From Steroidobacteraceae bacterium (GTDB lineage: Bacteria > Pseudomonadota > Gammaproteobacteria > Steroidobacterales > Steroidobacteraceae), in NCBI GenBank assembly GCA_025458905.1, contig JALORN010000021.1, positions 1 through 64,000 on the forward strand: DNA of 64,000 bases, given 5' to 3'. This document shows positions 26,775-35,244 of the stretch, piece after piece. Both the position numbers and the translations under genes were made by a program. The notes under the pieces are model-generated. The model saw only the letters and a list, made by a program, of their open reading frames with translations, ran no database searches and was not told the DNA's origin. Within the stretch, counting starts at the first letter, position 1; each line of letters opens with the position of its first letter.

Positions 26775-27911
26775 TCAGCGGCCGCGCACCAGCCGCAGGT
26801 GCGTGAGCTCGGTCCGCGTGCCGAAGCGTACCGGCGGGCCCCAGCTCCCCGTGCCGGCGCTGACGTAGACCCACATGCGCCCCTCGCGCGATAGGCCGGC
26901 GACGTGCGGTGCGTGCACCGCACGCACGACGAGCGTGAACGGGAAGATCTGGCCGGCATGCGTGTGCCCCGACAACTGCAGGTCGAAGCCCGTATCCGCG
27001 GCGGCCGGCGCGACCTTCGGGTGGTGCGCCAGCAGCACGCGCAGCATCGCGCCCGGCGGACCGGCGGCGAGCCCCGGTTGCGGCCCCTGGGTGCGATCGA
27101 ACATCCGCGCGGCCGGGTCGGTCACGCCGCCGAGCACGAAGCGCGCGCCCCGGTGCTGCAGCACCGCGTGCTCGTTCAGCAGCACGCGCAGGCCGAGTGC
27201 GCGGAAGCGCTCGATCCAGGGCCGCGGCCCCGAGTAGTAGTCGTGGTTGCCCATGACCAGCCACGCGCGGCCGGTCGCACCGAGCGCGGCGAGCGGCGCG
27301 ACGTGGCGCGCGAGCCGACCCACGGGGCCGTCGACGATGTCGCCCGTCAGCACGTAGAGGTCGGGCGCGAGCGCGAGCGCCCGCTCGACGACCCGGCCCA
27401 CGTAGCGCCGGCCGATCGTCGGCCCCACGTGCAGGTCGCTGACCTGCACCATCGTCAGCCCGTCGAGCGCCGGGTCGAGCCCCTCGATCGGCACCAGCAC
27501 CCGGCGGACCCGTGGCCCGAGCAGTCCCGCGGCCAGCCCCGCGCCGAGAGCGAGGATCGAGGCGCCGAACACCAGCACCGGACCCTGCTGCTCGAGCAGC
27601 CGGTACGCCGCGCCCTCGCGCGCCACCAACCACGTCGCGAGCCGCAGCAGGTCGCGCACCAGCGTGGCGAGGATCAGGAAATGGAGCCACGCAGCCGCGA
27701 CGTACGCCGACGCATGCACCAGGTCGTCGAGCCGCGTGTGGCCCCCGCGCTCGTACACCCAGTAGACGACCGGCACCAGCCAGACGCACACGAACGGCAG
27801 CAGCAGGGCGATGCGGCCGCCGGTCCCGAGCGCGAGGCTCCAGCCCACGTAGGCCCAGGCAAGGAGTGCGAATGCCGTCAGCGAGACGACGAAGCGGCTC
27901 AACAGCCTCAT
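26775..27911 (-). CDS. Membrane-anchored metallophosphoesterase (YaeI-like)
   Basis: A 378-residue protein with about four N-terminal transmembrane segments (residues 8-150) and a cytoplasmic or periplasmic calcineurin-like phosphoesterase domain. The metal motifs are in order: 'SDLHVGP', 'TGDIVDG', 'GNHDYYSG', 'AHHPKVAP' and 'SGHTHAGQ'. Related proteins (YaeI, YkuE) hydrolyse small phosphodiesters or lipid precursors; the substrate here is unknown. The ATG at 27911 begins the hydrophobic N-terminus. The gene follows a truncated glyoxalase fragment on the same strand by 32 bases. Confidence 0.88.
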   Translation of the reverse strand: MRLLSRFVVSLTAFALLAWAYVGWSLALGTGGRIALLLPFVCVWLVPVVYWVYERGGHTRLDDLVHASAYVAAAWLHFLILATLVRDLLRLATWLVAREGAAYRLLEQQGPVLVFGASILALGAGLAAGLLGPRVRRVLVPIEGLDPALDGLTMVQVSDLHVGPTIGRRYVGRVVERALALAPDLYVLTGDIVDGPVGRLARHVAPLAALGATGRAWLVMGNHDYYSGPRPWIERFRALGLRVLLNEHAVLQHRGARFVLGGVTDPAARMFDRTQGPQPGLAAGPPGAMLRVLLAHHPKVAPAAADTGFDLQLSGHTHAGQIFPFTLVVRAVHAPHVAGLSREGRMWVYVSAGTGSWGPPVRFGTRTELTHLRLVRGR

Positions 27912-27943
27912 GCCCGCGATCGCAAGCCGTGGCGGTGCACGGG

Positions 27944-28051
27944 TCAGCGCAGTCCGTCGTGGCCGATCATGCGGAAACCGAGATGCTCGACGAAGAACGA
28001 TCCGGAGGCAGCCGGATCGGGCACCGGCAGGTTCAGGTGGTTGAGGCTCAT
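27944..28051 (-). pseudogene. Truncated glyoxalase/VOC-domain fragment
   Basis: A 35-codon open frame reads MSLNHLNLPVPDPAASGSFF and then 'VEHLGFRMIGHDGLR' before a stop. This is the first beta-alpha-beta unit of a vicinal-oxygen-chelate (glyoxalase/bleomycin-resistance) domain, including the first metal-ligand His in 'LNHLNLPV'. Full VOC proteins are about 120-140 residues, so three-quarters of the fold is missing. Its ATG overlaps the stop of the upstream kinase gene (ATGA), showing it was once, or still is, translationally coupled. It is too short for a normal gene call and is best read as a remnant. Confidence 0.7.
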
Positions 28052-29187
28052 GACGGCTCCTGCTGCCGGCGGTGGCGTGGGAGCCGCACGGCGAACGACG
28101 TGCCCGCCGGCGTCGATTCGAACGAGATGTCGCCACCGTGGGCGTCGACGATCTGCCGGGCGATGTATAGGCCGAGGCCGACGCTGGACGCCGCACGCAC
28201 CCGGTCCGATCCATGGACCATCGGCTGGAAGATCCGGGCGCGCAGGCTCTCGGGTATCGGCGGACCCGAGTTGCGCACGACGATCCGCGCCTCCTGCGCA
28301 TCGCCGGACAGCTCGACCGACACGGGACCGAACGCCGCGCCGTGCTCGACGGCGTTGCCGACCAGGTTCGACAGCAGCTGCGCCACCCGCCCGCGGTCCC
28401 AGGTCCCCTGCCGGTCTTCCTTCGAGAGCACCTGCACGACGGCGCCCCGATGCGTGGTCTCGACCTCGCGGACCACCTCCTCGCAGACCGCGGCGAGGCT
28501 CATCGGCTCCACGGCGAGCGGCAGCGGCTGGCCGAGCCGCGTGCGGGTGAAGTCGAGCAGGTCGTCGACGAGCCGCGACATCCGTCGCGCGCTCGAGACG
28601 ATCCGCTGGGCCGCGCCCCGCGCAGCCGCATCGAGCGCCTCGTCCCGCAGCAGGTAGGTCGCCGACAACAGGACCGCGCCGAGCGGATTGCGCAGGTCGT
28701 GCCCGAGGGCACCGAGCAGCAGCTCGCGCGCCCGGTCCACCTCGGCCGTATAGCGCTCCACGGAGTCGGCGAGCGCCTCGTCGATGGCTTCGTTGAACCT
28801 CGTCAGCTGGTCGAGGGCGCCACGATCCGCCTCACCCATCCGGCTCGTCCACAGCCGGATCACCGAGGCGCGCAGGGCGCGATACTCGGAGATCATCTGG
28901 TCGAGGTCGAAACCCTGGTGGAGCCGGTCCCCCGCATGCGAGTGGGCGGGGTTGGTCCTGGCACGGGCGGCGGAATAGGGGCGCTTGCCCTCGGACTTGG
29001 CCTTCTGCTCCGCCGCGGACTGCGAGGTCCGCATGTCGACGGCGATCGCCGCGAGCAGCGCATCGGCGTCGTCGCGCAGCTGCACCGCGGTGAAGCCATC
29101 CGTGGCGGGCAACACGGTGCGCGCGTAGGCATCCCAGGCCTGGAGGATCTCGGCGCGGTTCTGGTCGATGAAGTCGGCGAGATCCAC
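28048..29187 (-). CDS. RsbRD-type sensor histidine kinase
   Basis: A 379-residue cytoplasmic histidine kinase. The helical N-terminal domain ('DLADFIDQNRAEILQAWDAYA') is of the RsbRD type, a sensory globin-like or all-helical module. HisKA has 'LLGALGHDLRNPLGAV' with H163. The ATPase has an intact N-box ('LLSNLVGNAVEHGA'), a G1-like 'VVRNSGPPIPE' and 'SVGLGLYIARQI'. The Asp of the G1 box is replaced by Asn (RNSGPP), as in many kinases of this RsbRD class. No response regulator is next to it. Its stop overlaps the truncated glyoxalase ATG. Confidence 0.87.
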   Translation of the reverse strand: MDLADFIDQNRAEILQAWDAYARTVLPATDGFTAVQLRDDADALLAAIAVDMRTSQSAAEQKAKSEGKRPYSAARARTNPAHSHAGDRLHQGFDLDQMISEYRALRASVIRLWTSRMGEADRGALDQLTRFNEAIDEALADSVERYTAEVDRARELLLGALGHDLRNPLGAVLLSATYLLRDEALDAAARGAAQRIVSSARRMSRLVDDLLDFTRTRLGQPLPLAVEPMSLAAVCEEVVREVETTHRGAVVQVLSKEDRQGTWDRGRVAQLLSNLVGNAVEHGAAFGPVSVELSGDAQEARIVVRNSGPPIPESLRARIFQPMVHGSDRVRAASSVGLGLYIARQIVDAHGGDISFESTPAGTSFAVRLPRHRRQQEPS

Positions 29188-29359
29188 GGTTCACCGCCAT
29201 GCCGCAGCATCGCAACGAGGTGTTCCATTCTAGCGGTGCGGCGTGGCAGCAGATGGCGGAAACGACCCCCGGACCCGTCGGCGCGAACTTCCGGCGCGGT
29301 CCCGGGGTCCCACTCAGGCACCTCGGCGTCCCTCACTCGACGGAGCGTACAGGCCCACC

Positions 29360-30919
29360 ATGACAGCCCTCGTCGCGCGCACGCGCGTCGCCCTCGCAGC
29401 CTGGCTGCTGGCCGTCGCATCCATCACCGCACCGTCCTCCCACGCACAGACGCCGTCCGGCACGGCGGGCCCGGCGCCGGCCACGCCGGTGCCGCCGCGG
29501 CCCGAGCACCTGACCACCCTGTCGGCGCCGGCGGTGCTGCGCGAGCTCGGTGCGCTCGCCAACGCCGACGTGCTCACGCTCGGCGGCAACCTGCGCTGCG
29601 GCGTCGCGGTGCATCGCATCCGCTATGCGACCGTGGGCGCCGCGGGCGAGGCCACCACCGCCTCGGCCGCCCTGATGGTGCCGGTCGGGCTGGATCGCCG
29701 CTGCCGCGGCCCCCGGCCGGTGCTGCTCTATGCGCACGGCACCTCGACCGATCGCGAGTTCGACATCGCCGACCTGCGCGTCCAGAAGAACCCCGAAGGG
29801 ATGTTCATGGCCGCGTTCGCGGCCGGCGGCTACGTCGTCGTCGCCCCGAACTACGCGGGCTATGCAGGCTCGACGCTCGGCTACCACCCCTACCTGGTCG
29901 CGGACCAGCAGTCGCAGGACATGATCGATGCGCTGGGCGCCGCGCGCAGCGTCCTGCCCGTGCCCGCGGCTGCGCTCACCACCGGCGATGACGCCCGCCT
30001 GTTCATCACCGGCTATTCACAAGGCGGCTACGTCGCGATGGCCACGCATCGCGCGATGCAGGCGCGAGGCATGCCGGTCACCGCCTCCGCCCCCATGTCC
30101 GGACCGTATGCGCTCGCGGCATTCGGCGACGCGATCTTCGCCGGCCGCGTCAACGGTGGCTCGACCGCCACGTTCACGATGCTGGCGACCGCCTACCAGC
30201 GCGCCTACGGCAACCTGTACTCGAGCCCCGACGAGATCTTCGAGCCGGCCTACGCCAGCGGCATCGAGTCGCTGCTGCCGACCTCCGTGCCGCGCAGCGT
30301 GCTCCAGGCCCAGGGCCGCCTGCCCGCCGATGCCGTGTTCAGCCCGTTCCCGCCGGCCACGCAGTACGCCGACGTCACGCCCGCCACCACGCCCGCCGAC
30401 CTCGCGCCCGTGTTCGCGCGCGGCTTCGGCCCGGATAACCTGATTCGCAACGGCTACCGACTGCGCTACCTGCGCGACGCCGAGGCGAACCCCGACGGCG
30501 GCTGGCCGACCACGCTCGACGGGACACCCGCTGCCACACCGACGCTCGGCTTGCGCCAGGCCCTGCGCCGCAACGACCTGCGCAACTGGACACCGACCGC
30601 GCCGATGCTGCTCTGCGGCGGTCGCGCCGATCCCGTCGTCTTCTGGTCCAACACCCAGCTGATGCAGGGCTACTGGGCACCCCGCGCCCCCGCGACCGCT
30701 CGCATCACCGTGCTGGACGTGGACTCCGCGCCGACCGACGGCGACCCCTACGCGAGCCTCAAGCAGCGCTTCGCGCGCGCCCGGCGACTCGTCGCGTTCG
30801 CCGCCGTGCTGCAAGGCGCCACCGACGGCGGCGCGCGAGCGGTAGCCGAGGCGTACCACGCGCCGCTGCTGGCGCCGTTCTGCCTCGCGGCCGTCGACGC
30901 GTTCTTCGCTGCGCAGTGA
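29360..30919 (+). CDS. Secreted lipase-like alpha/beta hydrolase
   Basis: A 519-residue exported protein. The signal peptide ('VALAAWLLAVASITAPSSHAQ') is cut near residue 30. The core has 'VLLYAHGTSTDREFDIAD', 'VVAPNYAGYAGS', and the nucleophile elbow 'TGYSQGGYVAMATH' (G-Y-S-Q-G). It resembles secretory lipase/cutinase-like esterases of the LIP family or prolyl-type peptidases. Late cysteines ('LLCGGRAD', 'APFCLAAVDAF') may form a disulfide. The ATG at 29360 is at the signal peptide. It converges on tRNA-Phe. Confidence 0.85.
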   Translation: MTALVARTRVALAAWLLAVASITAPSSHAQTPSGTAGPAPATPVPPRPEHLTTLSAPAVLRELGALANADVLTLGGNLRCGVAVHRIRYATVGAAGEATTASAALMVPVGLDRRCRGPRPVLLYAHGTSTDREFDIADLRVQKNPEGMFMAAFAAGGYVVVAPNYAGYAGSTLGYHPYLVADQQSQDMIDALGAARSVLPVPAAALTTGDDARLFITGYSQGGYVAMATHRAMQARGMPVTASAPMSGPYALAAFGDAIFAGRVNGGSTATFTMLATAYQRAYGNLYSSPDEIFEPAYASGIESLLPTSVPRSVLQAQGRLPADAVFSPFPPATQYADVTPATTPADLAPVFARGFGPDNLIRNGYRLRYLRDAEANPDGGWPTTLDGTPAATPTLGLRQALRRNDLRNWTPTAPMLLCGGRADPVVFWSNTQLMQGYWAPRAPATARITVLDVDSAPTDGDPYASLKQRFARARRLVAFAAVLQGATDGGARAVAEAYHAPLLAPFCLAAVDAFFAAQ

Positions 30920-30931
30920 GGTGCCGAGAAA

Positions 30932-31007
30932 TGGTGGCCGGGGTCGGAATCGAACCAACGACACGCGGATTTTCAATCCGCTGCTCTACCAACTGAGCTA
31001 CCCGGCC
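30932..31007 (-). tRNA. tRNA-Phe (GAA), CCA encoded
   Basis: A complete 76-base cloverleaf on the minus strand. The 5' acceptor GGCCGGG pairs with the 3' CCCGGCC, the D-arm 'TAGCTCAGTTGGTAGAGC' and T-loop 'TTCGATT' are canonical, and the anticodon loop shows GAA (complement at 30972-30974), specific for Phe. The terminal CCA is genomically encoded (complement at 30932-30934). It lies 13 bases past the lipase gene stop, on the opposite strand, and its promoter is at 31056-31084. Confidence 0.97.
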
Positions 31008-31055
31008 ATGGGCAGACCCGGCTCCGGACGGAGGCGGGATTCTCGTGGGCCGCGT

Positions 31056-31084
31056 ATTAGACCGGGCGGCGCTGGGGCCGTCAA
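31056..31084 (-). promoter_or_regulatory. Sigma-70 type promoter of tRNA-Phe
   Basis: On the minus strand a -35 TTGACG (complement at 31079-31084) and -10 TCTAAT (complement at 31056-31061) are separated by 17 bases. Both boxes match the consensus at five of six positions. The expected start is near 31049, about 40 bases before the tRNA, which suits a processed tRNA leader. Confidence 0.7.
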
Positions 31085-31164
31085 GCGCGCCCCGGCTCAA
31101 GTGCTTGATTGCAAATGAGCTTATTGCGTCGGGCGAGCAGAAGCCCGACGGCGCGCAGCAAGGA

Positions 31165-31232
31165 GGCGCACCCGGATCCCCTGTTCGGCGCGCGTCGAGG
31201 AAGCAGCATCCGATCGGGGAAACGGGTGCGCC
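31165..31232. other. Long GC-rich stem-loop in an intergenic region
   Basis: A 10-bp perfect stem (31165-31174 with 31223-31232) continues, after a 3/3 internal loop, into a CCCC/GGGG stem (31178-31181 with 31216-31219) and a 34-base apical part. A separate 8-bp hairpin sits upstream (31127-31134 with 31143-31150). No T-run follows, so these are not classic terminators. They lie about 90 bases before the BrnA-like gene, between it and the tRNA promoter, and could be leader RNA structure or an insertion remnant. Confidence 0.5.
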
Positions 31233-31323
31233 GGCTCCGACCTTATGCGGCGCGCGATGGCGCGTCATCCTGTCGCCAACGGCCAACAGTTGCGGCGCCC
31301 TGTAGCGCTCTCCATAGTGAGGC

Positions 31324-31608
31324 GTGGCTGCACGCTCGCCAGGGGAGGACACGGACGCACCGGATCGGCATGCGGGCCCGGCACCGCGGCGCCTGCGCCG
31401 CGTCGCGATGCAACTCGACGACGAGGTCGTGCAGTACTTCAAGAAGCTCGCGGCCGACGGCGGCAATGGCGAGCGCTACACCGCGCTGGTCAACCAGGTG
31501 CTGCTCGAGCACGTGCAGGCGGTGCGCGAGGGGCGCGGCGACGCCGCGGCGGGCCTGCTCGCGCGCACCATCCGGCTCGAGCTGGAGCGGCTGATCGCCC
31601 CCAACTGA
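31324..31608 (+). CDS. BrnA-like ribbon-helix-helix protein
   Basis: A 94-residue small protein whose middle part, 'MQLDDEVVQYFKKLAADGG', then 'ERYTALVNQVLLEHVQA', resembles the BrnA antitoxin/ribbon-helix-helix DNA-binding unit. The N-terminal 28 residues are Arg/Pro-rich, and the real start may be the ATG at 31408. The GTG at 31324 has a weak GAGG just upstream. No BrnT-like toxin gene is adjacent on either side, so it would be an orphan, perhaps a stand-alone repressor. Family assignment is by pattern only. Confidence 0.62.
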   Translation: MAARSPGEDTDAPDRHAGPAPRRLRRVAMQLDDEVVQYFKKLAADGGNGERYTALVNQVLLEHVQAVREGRGDAAAGLLARTIRLELERLIAPN

Positions 31609-31640
31609 CGCGCCGGGCCGGCGTGACGCGCCGGGCCGGC
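31606..31640. repeat. Tandem 18-base repeat with GC stem
   Basis: The 17-base word TGACGCGCCGGGCCGGC occurs at 31606-31622 and 31624-31640, one base apart, a tandem duplication of an 18-base unit at the end of the BrnA-like gene (its stop is inside the first copy). GGCCGG-CGAT-CCGGCC immediately follows as a 6-bp stem. The region separates two convergent genes and may serve as a weak bidirectional terminator. Confidence 0.6.
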
Positions 31641-31655
31641 GATCCGGCCGGGCGG

Positions 31656-31936
31656 CTACTTCGGCGGTGCGACGTAGTTGTCGATCTTGCTGGCGCCCGT
31701 GCCGAAGAAGAACTTCTCCATCTCGGCCTCGAGGAACTTGCGGGCCTTCGGCTCGATCGGCACCAGGCGGTATTCGTTGATCAGCATCGTCTGGTGCGCC
31801 ACCCAGCGCTGCCAGCCTTCCTTCGACACCTGCTTCCATATGCGCTGGCCGAGTTCGCCGGGATACATCAGGCGATCGAGGCCCGGCGCGCGCTGCTTGA
31901 GCACGACGCAGTCGACCATGCGGGGCGTGGCGGCGT

Positions 31937-31940
<4 letters not shown>
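31656..31940 (-). CDS. yggX: Fe(2+)-trafficking / oxidative damage protection protein YggX
   Basis: A 94-residue cytoplasmic protein of the YggX family. Visible signatures are the conserved Cys in 'MVDCVVLKQ', then '[20 protein letters not shown]' and '[11 protein letters not shown]'. YggX protects Fe-S clusters from oxidative damage and is involved in iron handling. The mutY stop overlaps this ATG (ATGA at 31937-31940), so it is translated in an operon with mutY and asmA. MutY carries a 4Fe-4S cluster, so the pairing has functional sense. Confidence 0.93.
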
Positions 31941-33084
<1,144 letters not shown>

Positions 33085-33088
<4 letters not shown>

Positions 33089-34431
33089 CGGCGCACCGCG
33101 CGGTCCGGGTCGCCGCGCAGGCCCTGCTCGTCGAGCAGCAGTCGTACCACCAGGCCCTCGAGCCGCAGCTCATCGAGGGTGGCCCGCTCGAGCGACAGCG
33201 TGCCGCGCGCACGCAGCGCGCCGAGCGCCTCGCCGGGGAAGCGGAACGGCTCGCCCGGCGCGTCCTCGGGCGCGAGGTAGCGATCGAGGTCCATCGAGTC
33301 GCCGGCGAGCGCGAACTCGGCGAGCGGCGGCGCGCCGCCGCGGATGATCCTGCCCGTGAGCCGCGTGTCGTCGAGCACCAGCGCGAACGGCTCGACCCGC
33401 AGCGTGCCGTCGCGCAGTGCAAGGCGGCCCTCGGTGGCGATCGACCCGAGCGCGCGCGGGTCGGTGGTCGGCGGCGCCTCGATACCGAGCGTGCCGAGCA
33501 GCGCGCGCAGCGAGGTCGGCGCCAGCGCGAACGCCGCGCCGGCCTCGGGCGGCGCGGCGCCCGGCTGCGCATACGCGAGCTCGCGCAGCGTGAGCCGCGC
33601 CTCGCCCACGCCGAGTTCGAGCGCCGAGGCCCGGTAGTCGCTGCGGTCGAGGTCGAGCGTCGCACCCGGCAGCGCCAGCGTGAACGGCACGCCGTCGGCC
33701 GCCAGTCCGTCGGCGAAGCCGCGGGCGCCGAACCTCGTGCGGCCGAGCACCAGGCGCAGCGCCTCGCCCGGCGGCAGCGCGATGCGGGTGTCGAGCGTCG
33801 CGGCGCCGAGCAGGCGCTGCCCGCCGAGGCGCAGGCCGAAGCCGACCTGCAGAGCGACCGGCTCCGGCTGGCCGGCGCGCCAGGGCCCGGTCTCGAGCCG
33901 CAGGCCGTCGATCGTCAGCGCCGTGCCGTCACCGGCGTCGACGAACGCCACCTCGCCATCCTCGAGGTCGAGTCCTGCGAGCCGCAGCGCGCCGCCACCA
34001 CCACCACCGCCGCCACCGGCAGCGGCGGCGAGCCCGGACCAGTTGTCGCGGCCATCGGCCCCACGGCGCAGCGCCACGCGCGCGCCGACCAGGCGCAGCC
34101 GGTCGAGCTCGATCTCGCCGCGCAGCAGCGGCAGCAGGCGCGCGCCGATGCGCGCCTCGCGCCAGCGCAGCAGCGGCTCGCCCTCGACGCCCGGTGGGTT
34201 GCCGATCGCGCCCTCGCCGGTGCGCAGTGCGAGCCAGGGATACCAGGCGAGCCCGATCTCGCCGGGCAGCTCGACCGGGCGGCCCGTCGCCCGCGACAGC
34301 GCGGCGACGATCCGCGGCTTGAAGACCTCGGGATCGACCCACTGCGTGACCACGAACACGCCGGCGAGCAGCAGCGCGAGCAGGGCCGCGGCCGCGATCA
34401 GGATCCATCTGAGGGGTCGCACGCCGGGCAT
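33085..34431 (-). CDS. AsmA-family protein
   Basis: A 448-residue protein with one N-terminal transmembrane segment ('[20 protein letters not shown]') and a large domain with beta repeats such as '[19 protein letters not shown]' and '[20 protein letters not shown]'. It belongs to the AsmA family, thought to help lipid movement between membranes and outer-membrane assembly. It is a little shorter than E. coli AsmA (about 600). A run of nine Gly ('[15 protein letters not shown]') from a CCA/CCG-type triplet run at about 33990-34020 is unusual and may vary in length. It is first in the asmA-mutY-yggX operon. Confidence 0.9.
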
Positions 34432-34515
34432 TGTAGCCGGCGGCCGCGACGCATCGGCGCGCGCCGGCCCGGACGTCGACGCCGGCGGCGCCGTGCCGCG
34501 CCGCGCCGCGCAGGC

Positions 34516-35244
34516 TCAGGCCTGCGGCGAACTCGGGCTCGGGTTCGGGCTGGGGGTGTTGCCGCCGCGGCGCCAGTTGAACCAGTTCATGGCGTACTGC
34601 AGCAGCTGCGAGTTGGTGGCGAGGTTCAGCTTGCGCTTGATCGACTGGCGGTGCGACTCGACGGTCTTGACCGACAGCCCGAGCTCGGCCGCGATGTCGC
34701 GCGAGCTGACGCCGCGGCCGACGAGGTTCAGCACCTGCAGCTCGCGGTTCGAGAGGCGCTTGACCGGGTCGGCGGTGTCGCCGTCGTCGCGCACGCCGAG
34801 GGTCTGCGCGAGCTGCTCGCTGACGTAGCGCTCGCCGCGCAGCACGGCGCGCAGTGCATTCAGCAGCTGGTCGGCCGCAGCCTGCTTCATGATGTAGCCC
34901 GAGGCGCCCTCGGCGAGCAGGCGCTCGGCGTAGATCGTCTCGTCGTGCATCGACAGCACGAGCATCGGCACGTCGGGATGGTGGGCGTGCACGTCGCGCA
35001 CCAGCTCGAGGCCGTCGCCCTCCTGCAGGGCGAGGTCGACGATCACGATGTCGGGCATCAGCTCGCGGATGGCGCGACGCGCCTGCGCCTCGGTCGCCGC
35101 CTCGCCGCAGACCTCCATGTCCGCCTCGGTCTCGATCATGCGCTTGAGGCCCTGGCGGACGATCGGGTGGTCGTCGACGATCAGCACGCGACGCCGTGCG
35201 GCCTTGGCATCCTGGACGGAACCCGGGGCAGAGGCTGACATCAT
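34516..35244 (-). CDS. NarL/LuxR-family response regulator
   Basis: A 242-residue two-domain regulator. The receiver has acidic 'VDDHP' (D24-D25), phospho-acceptor D70 in 'IVDLALQEGDG' and Lys in 'GYIMKQAA'. The C-terminal LuxR-type helix-turn-helix has 'LSNRELQVLNLVGRGVSSRD' and 'SVKTVESHRQSIKRKL'. Its ATG overlaps the stop of the upstream kinase gene (ATGA at 35241-35244), so kinase and regulator form a two-component pair. The Pro/Ser-rich tail ('NTPSPNPSPSSPQA') is probably disordered. Confidence 0.93.
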   Translation of the reverse strand: MMSASAPGSVQDAKAARRRVLIVDDHPIVRQGLKRMIETEADMEVCGEAATEAQARRAIRELMPDIVIVDLALQEGDGLELVRDVHAHHPDVPMLVLSMHDETIYAERLLAEGASGYIMKQAAADQLLNALRAVLRGERYVSEQLAQTLGVRDDGDTADPVKRLSNRELQVLNLVGRGVSSRDIAAELGLSVKTVESHRQSIKRKLNLATNSQLLQYAMNWFNWRRGGNTPSPNPSPSSPQA

